This document shows, piece by piece, positions 39,689 to 48,551 of a stretch of DNA of 64,000 nucleotides. The stretch covers positions 2,619,001-2,683,000 of the forward strand of contig NZ_CP088247.1 of NCBI RefSeq assembly GCF_021117295.1. The letters run 5' to 3'. The first letter of the stretch is position 1, and each line of letters opens with the position of its first letter. Under the pieces are notes generated by a model. The model did not search any database and was not told where the DNA came from. It saw only the letters and a list, made by a program, of their open reading frames with translations. This DNA is from Methylorubrum sp. B1-46 (GTDB lineage Bacteria; Pseudomonadota; Alphaproteobacteria; Rhizobiales; Beijerinckiaceae). The translations under genes were made by a program, and so were the position numbers.

Positions 39689-40531
39689 TCAGGCTGGCCG
39701 GATCTCGCCCGTCGCGGGATCAGGGTCATCAAGGGTGGCCTGGTTTTGCTCCGCCCTGTCTGTGCGGCCCCGCCGGCTGCGGGAGGATCTGAGGCGGTAG
39801 CTGTCTCCGTTCAGGCTCAGGATGCTGACGTGATGGGTCAGCCGATCCAGCAGCGCACCGGTCAGCCGCTCCGAGCCCAGGACCGAGGTCCAGTCCTCGA
39901 ACGGAAGGTTCGAGGTCACCACCGTCGAGCCGCGCTCGTAGCGCTGGGACAGGACCTCGAACAAAAGCTCGGCCCCCGTCGGCGACAGCGGCACGTAGCC
40001 GAGTTCATCGACAATCAGCAACTTCACCGCGGCCAGCTCCCTCTGAAGCCGGAGCAGGCGGCGCTCGTCACGCGCCTCCATGAGCTGGTTGACCAGCGAG
40101 GCCGCCGTGGTGAACGTGACCGAGAAGCCCTTCTGGCAGGCTGCCAGTCCGAGAGCCAGGGCGATGTGCGTCTTGCCGGTGCCGGAGTTGCCGAGCGCGA
40201 TGACGTTCTCCCGACCGAGGACGTAGCCGCAGCGCGCCAGCTCCAGCACGAGCATCTTGTTCAGGCTCGGGATGGCGGCGAAGTCGAAGGTGTCGAGGCT
40301 CTTCACCGCCGGGAAGCGTGCCGCCCGGATCCGGCGCTCGACCATGCGCCGTTCGCGGTCGATCAGTTCCAGCTCAACCAGCCGCAGCAGATAGCGGGGG
40401 TGGTCGAGGCCGCTCCGGGCGCAGTCCCGGGCGACCTTGTCGTACTCGCGCAGGACCGTCGGCAACTTCAACTGCTTGAGGTGATGGGCGAGCAGGACGC
40501 CCGGTGTCGTCTCATCGCCGCTCACGCTCAT
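39689..40531 (-). CDS. istB: IS21 helper ATPase IstB
   Basis: 280 residues starting MSVSGDETTPGVLL. IstB is the DnaA/DnaC-like AAA+ protein that selects the target and stimulates the IstA transposase. Walker A GNSGTGKTH and Walker B LLIVDELGYVPL are both intact, followed by STVVTSNLPFEDW and DRLTHH. Its ATG overlaps the istA TGA (ATGA), which suggests translational coupling. A longer upstream frame to 41197 is a shadow of istA. Confidence 0.96.
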   Translation of the reverse strand: MSVSGDETTPGVLLAHHLKQLKLPTVLREYDKVARDCARSGLDHPRYLLRLVELELIDRERRMVERRIRAARFPAVKSLDTFDFAAIPSLNKMLVLELARCGYVLGRENVIALGNSGTGKTHIALALGLAACQKGFSVTFTTAASLVNQLMEARDERRLLRLQRELAAVKLLIVDELGYVPLSPTGAELLFEVLSQRYERGSTVVTSNLPFEDWTSVLGSERLTGALLDRLTHHVSILSLNGDSYRLRSSRSRRGRTDRAEQNQATLDDPDPATGEIRPA

Positions 40532-42027
40532 GCCGCCACCTCCGGCACCAGCACCGTGTAGTCGGCGGCCATCGTCGCGCGCACCGCAGGCCGGGGCAGA
40601 TGCGGGTAGGCCGACAAGTCGAGCCGAGGCGGCCGCCGTTCGAGACGGGCCAGCGCGATCAACTTGACCGCATCGAAGCCAATCGCCCCGAGCCGGATCG
40701 CCTCGGTGACGGCCCAGGCCACGAGGTCCTTCGGCATCGCCTCCATCAGGCGCAGCACCTGGATGAACTCGCGCTTGCCGCGGTTGCCCATGCGCGCCTC
40801 CAGAAGGTGGCGCAGGTGCTGGAACGCCTCGGGCAGATCCCAGCCCTGGAGTGCCGCGGCTTGGTCGAGGGCGTTCGGCTTGGTCTCGATCAGCGCGAGG
40901 TAGTGCAGAGGTTCGGCGACGAAAACGCCGCTGCCGTAGCTGCGCGGGTGCCGGGCGATCTCGACCCCCGCACACAGGATCACGACTTCCTCGACGAAGC
41001 CCTTCACCAGCACGTCCCGGAAGCCGTAGGTGGTCGGCACCGAGTAGTCGTTGCCGCGATAGCGCACCAGCGCGGTCGACGAGACGCGCCCGGCCCTCTT
41101 CTCGCACGGCTCCAGCGGCACCGCCGGCAGGGCTCGCAGAACCACTCGATCGGCCATGAGCCGCGTTCCGATGCTCTCGGGATGCCGCCCGGCGCACTCG
41201 TTCTGCCGAGCTCGGCAGCGGCGCTCCAGGTCAGCGTTCAGCGCCTCGAACGAGGCCGCCTCCGGAGCCGGGGTCATGAAGTGGGACCGGGCGAACTTGA
41301 CCAGCCCCTCGACCTTGCCCTTGTCGTTGCCCCTGCCCGGACGGCCGAAGCGATCCCGGAACAGGCAGTGGCTCACCAACTCGGTGAAGGCGCGCGTACG
41401 CTCACGCTGTCCGTCGCCGCAGATCTTGGCCACTGCGATTTTGGTGTTGTCGTACAGGATCGACAGAGGCACGCCGCCGAAGAAGGCGAAGGCGGCGACA
41501 TGCCCGTCGAGAAAAGCTTCGGTGGTCTCCCGCGGATACGCCTTCACGAAGCAGGCGTCGGAGTGCGGCAGATCCATGCAGAAGAAATGGATCTTGCGGC
41601 GCACGCCAGCGATGGTGGCGACCGCCTCGCCAAAATCGACCTGGGCATGGCCGGGCGGGTGGGCGAGCGGCACGAAAGTCTCCTGCCCCCGTGCTCGGCA
41701 GATCCGTACGTGGTCCTTCACCACGGTATAGCCACCGGCATAGCCGTGCTCGTCGCGTAGGCGCTCGAAGATCCGCTTGGCCGTATGGCGTTGCTTGAGC
41801 GGTGCAGTCCGGTCCGCCTCAAGGATCGCCGCGATCACTGGCAGAAGAGGCCCGAGCTTCGGCTTCTCGACCGGCTTCGAGCGTGTGTAGCCCGGCGGCA
41901 ACGAGAACCGACACATCTTGGCGATCGTCTCTCGGCTCAACCCGAAGACCCGAGCCGCCTCACGCCGGGACTGGCCCTCGATGAACACGAACTGCCGAAC
42001 GGCTGCGTAGACTTCCACGACGAACAT
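40528..42027 (-). CDS. istA: IS21 transposase IstA
   Basis: 499 residues from the ATG MFVVEVYAAVRQF, preceded by a GGAG ribosome-binding site about eight bases away; a GTG 11 codons earlier is possible. An N-terminal helix-turn-helix (REAARVFGLSRETIAKM) precedes a DDE integrase core: Asp in QVDFGE, Asp in LYDNTK, Glu in GKVEGLVKFARSHF. All three catalytic residues are present and there is no frameshift, so the element may be active. Confidence 0.96.
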   Translation of the reverse strand: MFVVEVYAAVRQFVFIEGQSRREAARVFGLSRETIAKMCRFSLPPGYTRSKPVEKPKLGPLLPVIAAILEADRTAPLKQRHTAKRIFERLRDEHGYAGGYTVVKDHVRICRARGQETFVPLAHPPGHAQVDFGEAVATIAGVRRKIHFFCMDLPHSDACFVKAYPRETTEAFLDGHVAAFAFFGGVPLSILYDNTKIAVAKICGDGQRERTRAFTELVSHCLFRDRFGRPGRGNDKGKVEGLVKFARSHFMTPAPEAASFEALNADLERRCRARQNECAGRHPESIGTRLMADRVVLRALPAVPLEPCEKRAGRVSSTALVRYRGNDYSVPTTYGFRDVLVKGFVEEVVILCAGVEIARHPRSYGSGVFVAEPLHYLALIETKPNALDQAAALQGWDLPEAFQHLRHLLEARMGNRGKREFIQVLRLMEAMPKDLVAWAVTEAIRLGAIGFDAVKLIALARLERRPPRLDLSAYPHLPRPAVRATMAADYTVLVPEVAA

Positions 42028-42134
42028 CCTCGGCTCCTCTCGAAAGAGAAGCCTCTCCACTGGCCGGCTTTTACACCGCCCGCATCAGCACAAAGCCGAC
42101 GCTCCAGTGGATGGTTTTGTCACCGCCCTACACA

Positions 42135-42701
42135 ATCGGCGCCCACCAGGAAGTGGCTCGGCCCCAGTGTCTCGCGCGCGCGTGCGAGGAAGCCGCCGGA
42201 CTGCTCCGGCGTGAAGTTGCCGATGCTGGTGCCGGGAAAGAAGCCGAGGATCGGCGGGGCCGCCGCGCCCGGCGGCAGGCGGATCGGTTTCGAGTAGTCG
42301 GCGCAGACCGGCGTCATCGCCACCCCCGGATAATCCTGTGCCAGCCGGGCGATCGCCGCTTCGAGATAGGCGCCGGATATGTCGAGGCCGAGAAAGGCGG
42401 CGGGCGCCTCCAGGGCATCGAGCAGGGTGCGGATCTTCCGGCTCGCGCCGCTGCCGAACTCCACCACGCTGACGCCGGGTCCCACGAGGGCTGCGACTTC
42501 CGCCGCGACGCGGGGCAGGAGCGCCATCTCGCGCTTCGTCGGGTAATAGTCGGGATGTGCGCAGATCCGATCGAACAAGTCGGAGCCGGTCTCGTCCCAG
42601 AGGTACTTGCCCGGGAGCGTCTTCGGAACGCCCGAGAGACCGGCCAGCGCGTCGCGAAGGAACTCGGCGCGCTCGTCCGTTCCGCCCTCGGCCGCTTTCA
42701 T
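42135..42701 (-). pseudogene. egtD: EgtD-type histidine N-methyltransferase, truncated by IS21
   Basis: The first 189 residues of an L-histidine N-alpha-methyltransferase remain: KYLWDETGSDLFDRIC, YYPTKREMALL, the SAM-binding VVEFGSGASRKI, LGLDISGAYL, and GFFPGTSIGNFTP. The frame reaches LVGAD and then enters the IS right end, adding a few foreign residues before a stop at 42120. The family is about 320 residues, so roughly 130 are lost. EgtD makes hercynine, the first step of ergothioneine synthesis. The ATG overlaps the stop of the upstream methyltransferase gene (ATGA). Function is presumably lost unless another copy exists. Confidence 0.88.
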
Positions 42702-43723
42702 CGGTCGCCGGCCGGGCGTGTGGCGGTGAGAATGACCAGCGCGATCCGCTCGGCCGCTGCGTAGCCCGGATCGTCGAGCTCCTCGCCGTACTCGTCCGGA
42801 TCGAATTCGCGATAGGACCAGCCGAGGCCGGCCCGCTCGCAGATCGCGCCCGCCTCGGCCCGGAAGCCGTCATGACCTTCGACGATGGCCGAACCGGTGA
42901 ACAGGACGAGAGAGCCGCCCGGAGCCAGTCGTTCGGCCGCCGCCTCGACCACCCGCAGCGAGAGCCCGGCACCGAGCGGTCCGCCACCGTGCCGGTAGGC
43001 CCGTCCGCCCGCATCCACCATGAAGGGCGGGTTGGAGACGATGAGGTCGAACACGCCTTCGACACCGCTCAGCATGTCGCTGTGGACGGGATGCACGTTC
43101 TCGACGCCCGCGAGCCGGGCGTTGATCCCCGCCGTTCGCAGGGCGGCTGGGTTGATGTCGACGAGGACGACCTCGGCCTGCGGCACCCTCTTGGCGACGA
43201 GGATGCCCGCCGCGCCCGATCCACAGCCGATATCGGCGACCCGCCGCGGGGCCGGTTGCCCGGCGCGGGCACGGTCTTCGAGGTGAGTGAGGACGGCTTC
43301 CGCGAAGCGCATCGTGTCGGGGCCGAAGAAGACAGAATCCGCCGCGAGCGGTGGATAAGCCGCGTGCAGGAACAGCTCGTCGGCGAGGCTCGACAGGCGC
43401 ACCCGCGCTTTCAGAAGGCGACCGTCGGGGCCCTCGACGCGGTCGAGTACGCCAGCCCGCTGCATCAGGTCGGTCAGGTCCGTCGGGATCAGATCCTCGC
43501 GAAACGGCCGGCTCCAGCCCAGCACGTCGCGCAGGGACCGCGCGACGGCGTTGTCGGGCCGGGCATTGACCCGGGCATGTGTGGCGGGGGTCACCGTGGT
43601 GAAGCGGTAGCCGTTGTCGCGCACGGCACGGGCGAGGGCGAGAAGCGCCTCGTCCCGATTGGTGTCGCCGTGGACCGGCTCGGGCTCGTGGGCAGGGCGG
43701 GTCAGAACATCGGCCGTGGTCAT
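42698..43723 (-). CDS. Class I SAM methyltransferase with NPPF motif
   Basis: 341 residues. The SAM-binding glycine motif VADIGCGSG ends at residue 170, VVLVDINPAAL follows near 186-195, and IVSNPPF is at 228-234. (N/D)PP(Y/F) methyltransferases modify planar nitrogens such as Gln/Asn amides or nucleobase amines, so this is related to the HemK/RsmC group; the substrate is unknown. The N-terminal 150 residues form a substrate domain that includes SRPFREDLIP. The ATG at 43723 is chosen over a longer frame because GGAGGG lies about seven bases upstream. It is the middle gene of a tight operon, two bases after the GntA-like gene and overlapping egtD by ATGA. Confidence 0.88.
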   Translation of the reverse strand: MTTADVLTRPAHEPEPVHGDTNRDEALLALARAVRDNGYRFTTVTPATHARVNARPDNAVARSLRDVLGWSRPFREDLIPTDLTDLMQRAGVLDRVEGPDGRLLKARVRLSSLADELFLHAAYPPLAADSVFFGPDTMRFAEAVLTHLEDRARAGQPAPRRVADIGCGSGAAGILVAKRVPQAEVVLVDINPAALRTAGINARLAGVENVHPVHSDMLSGVEGVFDLIVSNPPFMVDAGGRAYRHGGGPLGAGLSLRVVEAAAERLAPGGSLVLFTGSAIVEGHDGFRAEAGAICERAGLGWSYREFDPDEYGEELDDPGYAAAERIALVILTATRPAGDR

Positions 43724-43725
43724 GC

Positions 43726-44481
43726 TTAACCCTCCATTTGCCCGGCGACGAAGGCGCCCAAGCGCAGATCCGCCGCGACCTGCTGTGCATCCCAGTGCGC
43801 CGCCCCCTCCCGGCGCCGGTAGGGGCAGACCCAATCGTCCGGCACTGCCCGCCCGCTGAACTGCCGGGCGGCCGAGCGCTCGCCGTGCTGGGCGAGCATC
43901 GGATTGACCGAGCCGGCCCAGGCCACGTCCCGCTCGACGATCGAGTCGCGAAGCCGGTCGTAGCGTCCCTCCGCCCGCAGCCGCTCGAACTGATCGTGCA
44001 GATTGAACACCAGGACCGGGTGATCGAAGCGGCGCGCTTTGCGACTTGCACCGGGATGCAGCCCGACGATGAAGAAGCCTTCGCCGCCCAGGCTCATCGA
44101 GAAATGCGGGTCGTCCGGGTTCGCCGAGACCCGCGGATCCTGGGGGTGGCCCAGTCCGCTGTCATGGTCGGACAGCGACTGCATCCGCCGCCAGAGGGCG
44201 GCCTCGAACGCTTCCTCGCTCAAGCGGGACGCCTTCTCAAACACCACGGCGAAGCTCTGGAACTGCTCACGGCGGGCGCGGTAGCGGCAGATGAAGGCCA
44301 GCAGCGCCGGATAGATCCGCGCGTCGTCGGCGTCGGAGGCGATGTCGCGGGCGACCAAGACCTTGAGCTGGCCACGGGAGAGGGCGGATTTGGCGCCGAC
44401 GCAAGGGAAGGGTTGTTGGCGGATGAAGTGCCGGAAGCGCTCGGCGAGCGGATGACCGGTGTCGTCGGTGGGCAGAAGCAT
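43726..44481 (-). CDS. YqcI/YcgG family (GntA-like) haem-dependent N-hydroxylase candidate
   Basis: 251 residues. It carries FPCVGAKSAL near the N-terminus and the Trp-rich CPYRRRE C-terminus of the YqcI/YcgG family. Characterised members such as GntA are haem-dependent enzymes that hydroxylate guanidine nitrogens of small molecules. Other recognisable stretches are HPQDPRVSANPDDPHFSMSLGGEGFFIVGLHP and RRFDHPVLVFNLHDQFE. A GAGGTG ribosome-binding site precedes the ATG. It is the first gene of a three-gene minus-strand operon with an N-methyltransferase and egtD. The family call rests on remembered sequence style; the substrate here is unknown. Confidence 0.75.
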   Translation of the reverse strand: MLLPTDDTGHPLAERFRHFIRQQPFPCVGAKSALSRGQLKVLVARDIASDADDARIYPALLAFICRYRARREQFQSFAVVFEKASRLSEEAFEAALWRRMQSLSDHDSGLGHPQDPRVSANPDDPHFSMSLGGEGFFIVGLHPGASRKARRFDHPVLVFNLHDQFERLRAEGRYDRLRDSIVERDVAWAGSVNPMLAQHGERSAARQFSGRAVPDDWVCPYRRREGAAHWDAQQVAADLRLGAFVAGQMEG

Positions 44482-44752
44482 GACACCTCGTGCGGAGCGG
44501 GCAAGCGAACGTCGCGACCGGACCTGCCGGCCCGGTTCGTGAGGAGCGTGGGAGAGGAGCCGGCCGACGCGGTCCGCCGGTCCTCGGAAGGAGTGGACTG
44601 CGCGGGGAACCGCGGCTCCCGACCAATGTTCCGCGAGGCTTGGGGATAACAGGGAATGTGAGCCGTTGGGCTCACCTGCGGATTGTCTTGAACATCCGCG
44701 GCATCGTGGCGCAGAGTTCAGTCGGCTCGCGAAAACATCTTACCGGACGGCA

Positions 44753-45349
44753 TCAAGACTCAATTTCGTAATGGATCGGCTTGAACGAGAAGTTGTTCGA
44801 TTGCAGGGCCGAGCAGGCGGTCAGGCCGATGACGAGATCAGTCTCCGCCACGAAACTCACCCGGTCACCGGCCCGGCTCAGCGGCGGGCGCACGGCGATC
44901 TCGCCGCTCTGTCCGTCGACGGTGACGTGCATGAACACGTTGAAGGCGACCGGGATGCGATCCGGCACGATGCCGTAGGGCGCGAGCGCCGCGGCGAGGT
45001 TGCCGAAGCAGCCCCGGTGCGGGTGTTCGTCGCCGTAGATGATCCGGAACGTGTCGGCCGAGCAGGGCGTGAGCAGGAAGTCGTGGCGGCCCACCGTGTC
45101 CTCGACGATGCGCAGGAGCACGTTGGAGCGGTTCGAGTAGATCGGGTCGCCCGTCGTCAGGAAGATGCGCGAGGCGTAGTCGATGGTGCGGCCCGAGGAA
45201 ATGACCTCGTCGAGGTCGTCCCGGCGGAAGGCGACGAGGTCGGCCACCTGTTCGCCCTGGGGATCAATCACCGTGAGGCGCTGACCGCGGTCGAGGGTGA
45301 AGGCTGCCCCCGAGCGCGGCGGAATCTCGTGACGCACGGGTCGGCTCAT
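44753..45349 (-). CDS. Urea carboxylase-associated (DUF1989) family protein
   Basis: 198 residues from ATG 45349 (MSRPVRHEIPP), with GAGAG about eight bases upstream; a TTG six codons earlier is less likely. The family pattern is seen in GQRLTVIDPQGEQVADLVAF, SSGRTIDYASRIFLTTGDPIYSNRS, TPCSADTFRI and the NVFMHV metal-site region. DUF1989 proteins usually occur as pairs beside urea carboxylase or in guanidine and carboxyguanidine breakdown. Here it stands alone with no urea carboxylase nearby, so its role is open. It is divergent from the OPT transporter gene. Confidence 0.85.
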   Translation of the reverse strand: MSRPVRHEIPPRSGAAFTLDRGQRLTVIDPQGEQVADLVAFRRDDLDEVISSGRTIDYASRIFLTTGDPIYSNRSNVLLRIVEDTVGRHDFLLTPCSADTFRIIYGDEHPHRGCFGNLAAALAPYGIVPDRIPVAFNVFMHVTVDGQSGEIAVRPPLSRAGDRVSFVAETDLVIGLTACSALQSNNFSFKPIHYEIES

Positions 45350-45434
45350 CGGTTGGTCTCTCGTCAAAGCGGGCCGGGCCCGCGGGATCGCGCCGGCCGA
45401 TCGCCGGACCGGGCTTGGCAGCAGCTAAGGCGCG

Positions 45435-47540
45435 ATGGGGGATCAGACGAGGGGGCCGTCGGGTTCCCGAACGGTGTCGACGTCCCGAAAAGCGGGGCGG
45501 CACCGGAGACGCCTGCCCGTGGATGCACGATCCGACGAACGCTCCCTGCACTCCGGCGAGGCCGGTCGGGACGGCTCCCGTCACATCGCCGAGATCACCC
45601 TGCGCGGGCTTCTGCTCGGAGCGGTGATCACGGTCGTGTTCATGACGGCCAACCTCTACATGGGGCTGAAGACCGGCGTCACCTTCTCGACCTCGATCCC
45701 GGCGGCCATGCTGTCGATGGGCCTGCTGCGCCTGTTCGGCGGATCCGGCATCCTCGAGAACAACATCGTCCAGACGCAAGGGTCAGCGGCGGGCACCTTG
45801 TGCAACGTCATCCTGGTGCTGCCGGGCCTCGTGCTGATCGGCCATTGGCACGGGTTTCCGTTCTGGCAGACCACCGCCGTCTGTCTCATCGGCGGGCTGA
45901 TCGGCCTCGTCTACTCGATCCCCCTGCGACGCGCGTTGGTGATGGGCGCCGGGCTTCCCTATCCCGAGGGCACCGCTGCGGCCGAAGTGCTGCATGCCGG
46001 CGAGGCCGGCGACCGCGGCGGCCTGCGCATTCTGCTCGGCGCAGCCGGCGCGGGCGGGTTGATCGGTCTCGCCACCACCGGTTTCCGTCTTCTCGCCGAC
46101 GGCCTCCACACCACCCTGGCCGCCGGGCCGGCCCTGTTCCGCTTCGCCACCGGCTTCTCGCCGGCGCTCGTCGGCGTCGGCTACCTCGTCGGGCTCGGCG
46201 CCTGTCTCGCCCTGCTCGCCGGCGTGGCCCTGGCCTGGGGCATCGCGGTGCCGCTGCTCACCGCCTTCGGCGACGGGGCCGGCACAGGGGGCGCGGAGGC
46301 GGCGGCGCGGGCGGTGTGGTCGGAGAAGGTCCGCCTGATCGGCGCGGGCATCATCGCCGTCGGCGCGATCTGGACCGTCGCCTCCCTCGGCCGCTCGATC
46401 CTCGACAGCATTCGGTCCGCCTTCGGTGCCGCGCGGGGCGGCGGCCACGCTCTACGCCAACTGCCCCGCCAGGAGCGCGACCTGCCGATCACATGGGTCG
46501 CGGGCGCCTCGCTCCTGCTCGCTCTGCCGCTGGCCTGGCTCTTCTTCCATTTCAGCGTGGGCGCCGAATTGGGCGGCCTGCGCTTCGCGCTGGTCGCTTT
46601 CGCGACCCTGTTCACGGTCGGCTTCGGCTTCCTGATGGCGGCGGCCTGCGGCTATCTCGCCGGACTGCTCGGCTCCTCCTCCAGTCCGATCTCCGGCATC
46701 GGCATCCTGACCACCCTGCTCGCGGCCCTGTTGCTGCCGCTGCTGCTCGGCCGCGCCGCCGGGCCGGAAGGCGAACGCTTCGTCGTCGCGGCCGTGCTGT
46801 TGCTCTCGGCCATCGTCGTCACCACCGCTTCGATCGCCAACGACAACCTTCAGGATCTCAAGACCGGCCAGCTCGTCGATGCCACCCCCTGGCGCCAGCA
46901 GGTGGCGCTGGCGGCCGGCGTCGGTGTCGGCGCCCTGGTGATCGCGCCGCTCCTCGATCTCCTCTACAACGCCTACGGCTTCGTCGGCGCGCTGCCCCGC
47001 GAGGGCATGGACGAGGCCTCGGCCCTGCCGGCGCCGCAGGCTGCCCTCATGAGCCAGATTGCCGGCGGCATCGTGCGCGGCGAGCTGCCCTGGTCGATGG
47101 TGGCGACGGGTGCCGGCCTCGGAGCGCTGCTTGTCGCCCTGGAGGCGCGCCTGCGCCGCGGCGGCCGCTCCTTCCCCGCGCTCACCGTCGGGATCGGCAT
47201 GTACCTGCCGCTGGAGGTCGTGGTGACGATCGCCTTCGGCGGACTCGTCGGCCGGCTCGCGGCACGCCGCCTGCGCGAAGCCGGCGAGGCCGGGCGGGCG
47301 GGCGGACGCCGTCGCGGTGTGCTGTTGGCATCGGGCTTCCTCGTCGGCGAGAGCGTCGTCGGCGTGCTGCTCGCGGCTGCCGACACACTGAGCGGCCGCA
47401 GCGCCTCTCTCGCCTTCGCAGCCGATGCGTTGGGCGGGGTGGGCCCTTGGCTCGGGCTCGTGGTCTTCCTGCTGGTGCTTTCGGCCTTCTACCGCATCGC
47501 GTCACGCACGGGCGAGGCGGGCCGGCGCGGCAACGCTTGA
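45435..47540 (+). CDS. OPT-family oligopeptide/metal-chelate transporter
   Basis: 701 residues with many hydrophobic segments (about 14-16 by eye). OPT signatures are clear: NLYMGLKTGVTFSTSIPAAML, NNIVQTQGSAAGT, a PYPEGTAAAEVL segment and NDNLQDLKTGQLVDATPWRQQ. Family members import oligopeptides or metal chelates by proton coupling across the inner membrane. The ATG at 45435 has AAGG five bases upstream; the first 50 residues are Arg/Ser-rich and not membrane-like, so a later GTG near 45519 is possible. Substrate unknown. Confidence 0.9.
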   Translation: MGDQTRGPSGSRTVSTSRKAGRHRRRLPVDARSDERSLHSGEAGRDGSRHIAEITLRGLLLGAVITVVFMTANLYMGLKTGVTFSTSIPAAMLSMGLLRLFGGSGILENNIVQTQGSAAGTLCNVILVLPGLVLIGHWHGFPFWQTTAVCLIGGLIGLVYSIPLRRALVMGAGLPYPEGTAAAEVLHAGEAGDRGGLRILLGAAGAGGLIGLATTGFRLLADGLHTTLAAGPALFRFATGFSPALVGVGYLVGLGACLALLAGVALAWGIAVPLLTAFGDGAGTGGAEAAARAVWSEKVRLIGAGIIAVGAIWTVASLGRSILDSIRSAFGAARGGGHALRQLPRQERDLPITWVAGASLLLALPLAWLFFHFSVGAELGGLRFALVAFATLFTVGFGFLMAAACGYLAGLLGSSSSPISGIGILTTLLAALLLPLLLGRAAGPEGERFVVAAVLLLSAIVVTTASIANDNLQDLKTGQLVDATPWRQQVALAAGVGVGALVIAPLLDLLYNAYGFVGALPREGMDEASALPAPQAALMSQIAGGIVRGELPWSMVATGAGLGALLVALEARLRRGGRSFPALTVGIGMYLPLEVVVTIAFGGLVGRLAARRLREAGEAGRAGGRRRGVLLASGFLVGESVVGVLLAAADTLSGRSASLAFAADALGGVGPWLGLVVFLLVLSAFYRIASRTGEAGRRGNA

Positions 47541-47608
47541 TCCGTCCTCGATTTCGTCGCGATTGGAGGCGAGCATAACGGCGCGACTGCCCCGTTGCGA
47601 CGGATCCC

Positions 47609-48403
47609 ATGAACGCCCAAGCCCCGTCTCTGCCTCAGCGTCAGAGCCATCTCGACGTCTACCTGCGAGTCCTCAGCGCCCTGATGCTGCGCGACATGCG
47701 CAGCCGTTTCGGCGGAACCTACTGGGGCTACTTGGTGCAGGTTCTGTGGCCCTGCGCGCATCTTGCCATCATCGTCGGTGCCATGACGTTTCGCGGCATC
47801 AAGTCGCCCATGGGCGACGATCCTATGGTCTTCGTCGCGACGGGCGCGCTTCCGGCACTTGCCTTCCAGTACATCTCCCGCGAGGTGATGAAAGGCTACC
47901 TGACTCATAAGCCGCTGACCTATTTCCCGCAGGTCAAGCGCTTTGACACTGTTGTTGCGCGCATTTTGGTCGAAATCGTCAGCAGTTTCCTGGGCGTTTG
48001 CCTTGTCTTCGTCGTCCTCATCTGTTTCGGCGTCGATCCTGTTCCTGTCGATATGATGACAGCCATCGGTGGCTATCTGACGGCGATCGCGCTCGGGATC
48101 GGGGTTGGGACGATTAACGTTGGGATATGTTCCGTTTTCCCAGGATGGGCCCTCGGATATATACTGGTATCTCTGAGTCTTTATCTAACAAGTGGCGTAT
48201 ACTTTATGGCCTGTTACATGCCTGAAGAAATCTACTACTATCTGAAGTGGAATCCGATCACGCAGCTGATCGAGTGGGTCCGCCTGGGGTACGATCCGAC
48301 GATGCCGGTCCAGATCGATTATCTTTATCTCTTCGGCTGGGTTTTCGGCAGTCTGACCATCGGCCTGCTGATGGAGCGCTACGTGGTTCGGGCTCAACAG
48401 TGA
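47609..48403 (+). CDS. ABC-2 type permease, polysaccharide-export (KpsM/Wzm) family
   Basis: 264 residues. It opens with a cytoplasmic stretch ending LMLRDMRSRFGGTYWGYLVQVLWP, the hallmark of KpsM/Wzm-like permeases, then has about six membrane segments (for example AHLAIIVGAM, FLGVCLVFVVLICF and LGYILVSLSLYLTSG), and ends in an NPITQLIEWVRLGYD segment. Such permeases export capsule or O-polysaccharide with a KpsT/Wzt ATPase, which is not adjacent. The second half of the gene (about 48040-48250) is visibly lower in GC than its neighbours, a possible sign of transfer. It is followed by a tRNA gene. Confidence 0.88.
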   Translation: MNAQAPSLPQRQSHLDVYLRVLSALMLRDMRSRFGGTYWGYLVQVLWPCAHLAIIVGAMTFRGIKSPMGDDPMVFVATGALPALAFQYISREVMKGYLTHKPLTYFPQVKRFDTVVARILVEIVSSFLGVCLVFVVLICFGVDPVPVDMMTAIGGYLTAIALGIGVGTINVGICSVFPGWALGYILVSLSLYLTSGVYFMACYMPEEIYYYLKWNPITQLIEWVRLGYDPTMPVQIDYLYLFGWVFGSLTIGLLMERYVVRAQQ

Positions 48404-48551
48404 GGGTAAAGCGCGCCGCACGCACGCGCCGCAGGCGGCATCTGCGATCCGTCTCCGAAGGCGAACGCCTCGCGCAGGTCGGGCCTGAGATCGGGAGTAC
48501 GGTGGGATCGAGAGGCGGCTCAAAAAATCGGCCAAGCCTTCGAAAAAGGGG

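Larger units (their letters stand above)
39567..42134. mobile_element. IS21-family insertion sequence, 2568 bp
   Basis: The element carries istA and istB on the minus strand, overlapping by ATGA. The left end reads TGTAAAGGGCGG (39567-39578). The right end, read inward, is TGTGTAGGGCGG (42134-42123). Both start with TGT and match at 10 of 12 bases. A second inner copy of the right terminal repeat (GCGGGCGGTGTAAAAGCC, 42083 down to 42066) and a partial inner repeat on the left fit the multiple transposase-binding sites of this family. No target duplication is visible: AGTTT on the left and ATCGG on the right do not match. Confidence 0.93.

Noticed and set aside
39689..41197. 502-codon minus-strand frame covering IstB plus an N-terminal extension
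   Set aside because: The first 220 codons are an out-of-frame reading of istA. The true istB start is the ATG overlapping the istA stop at 40531.
39562..42139. Target-site duplication of the IS21 element
   Set aside because: The bases next to the two ends (AGTTT and ATCGG) do not match, and shifting the ends by a few bases does not create one.
42870..44051. Alternative minus-strand frame across the methyltransferase and GntA-like genes
   Set aside because: It is Arg/Pro/Ser-rich and lacks motifs; the two called genes have ribosome-binding sites and recognisable domains.
44666..47578. 970-codon plus-strand frame across the OPT transporter
   Set aside because: It is an out-of-frame shadow: Arg/Pro-rich, no membrane segments, while the 701-codon frame carries clear OPT motifs.
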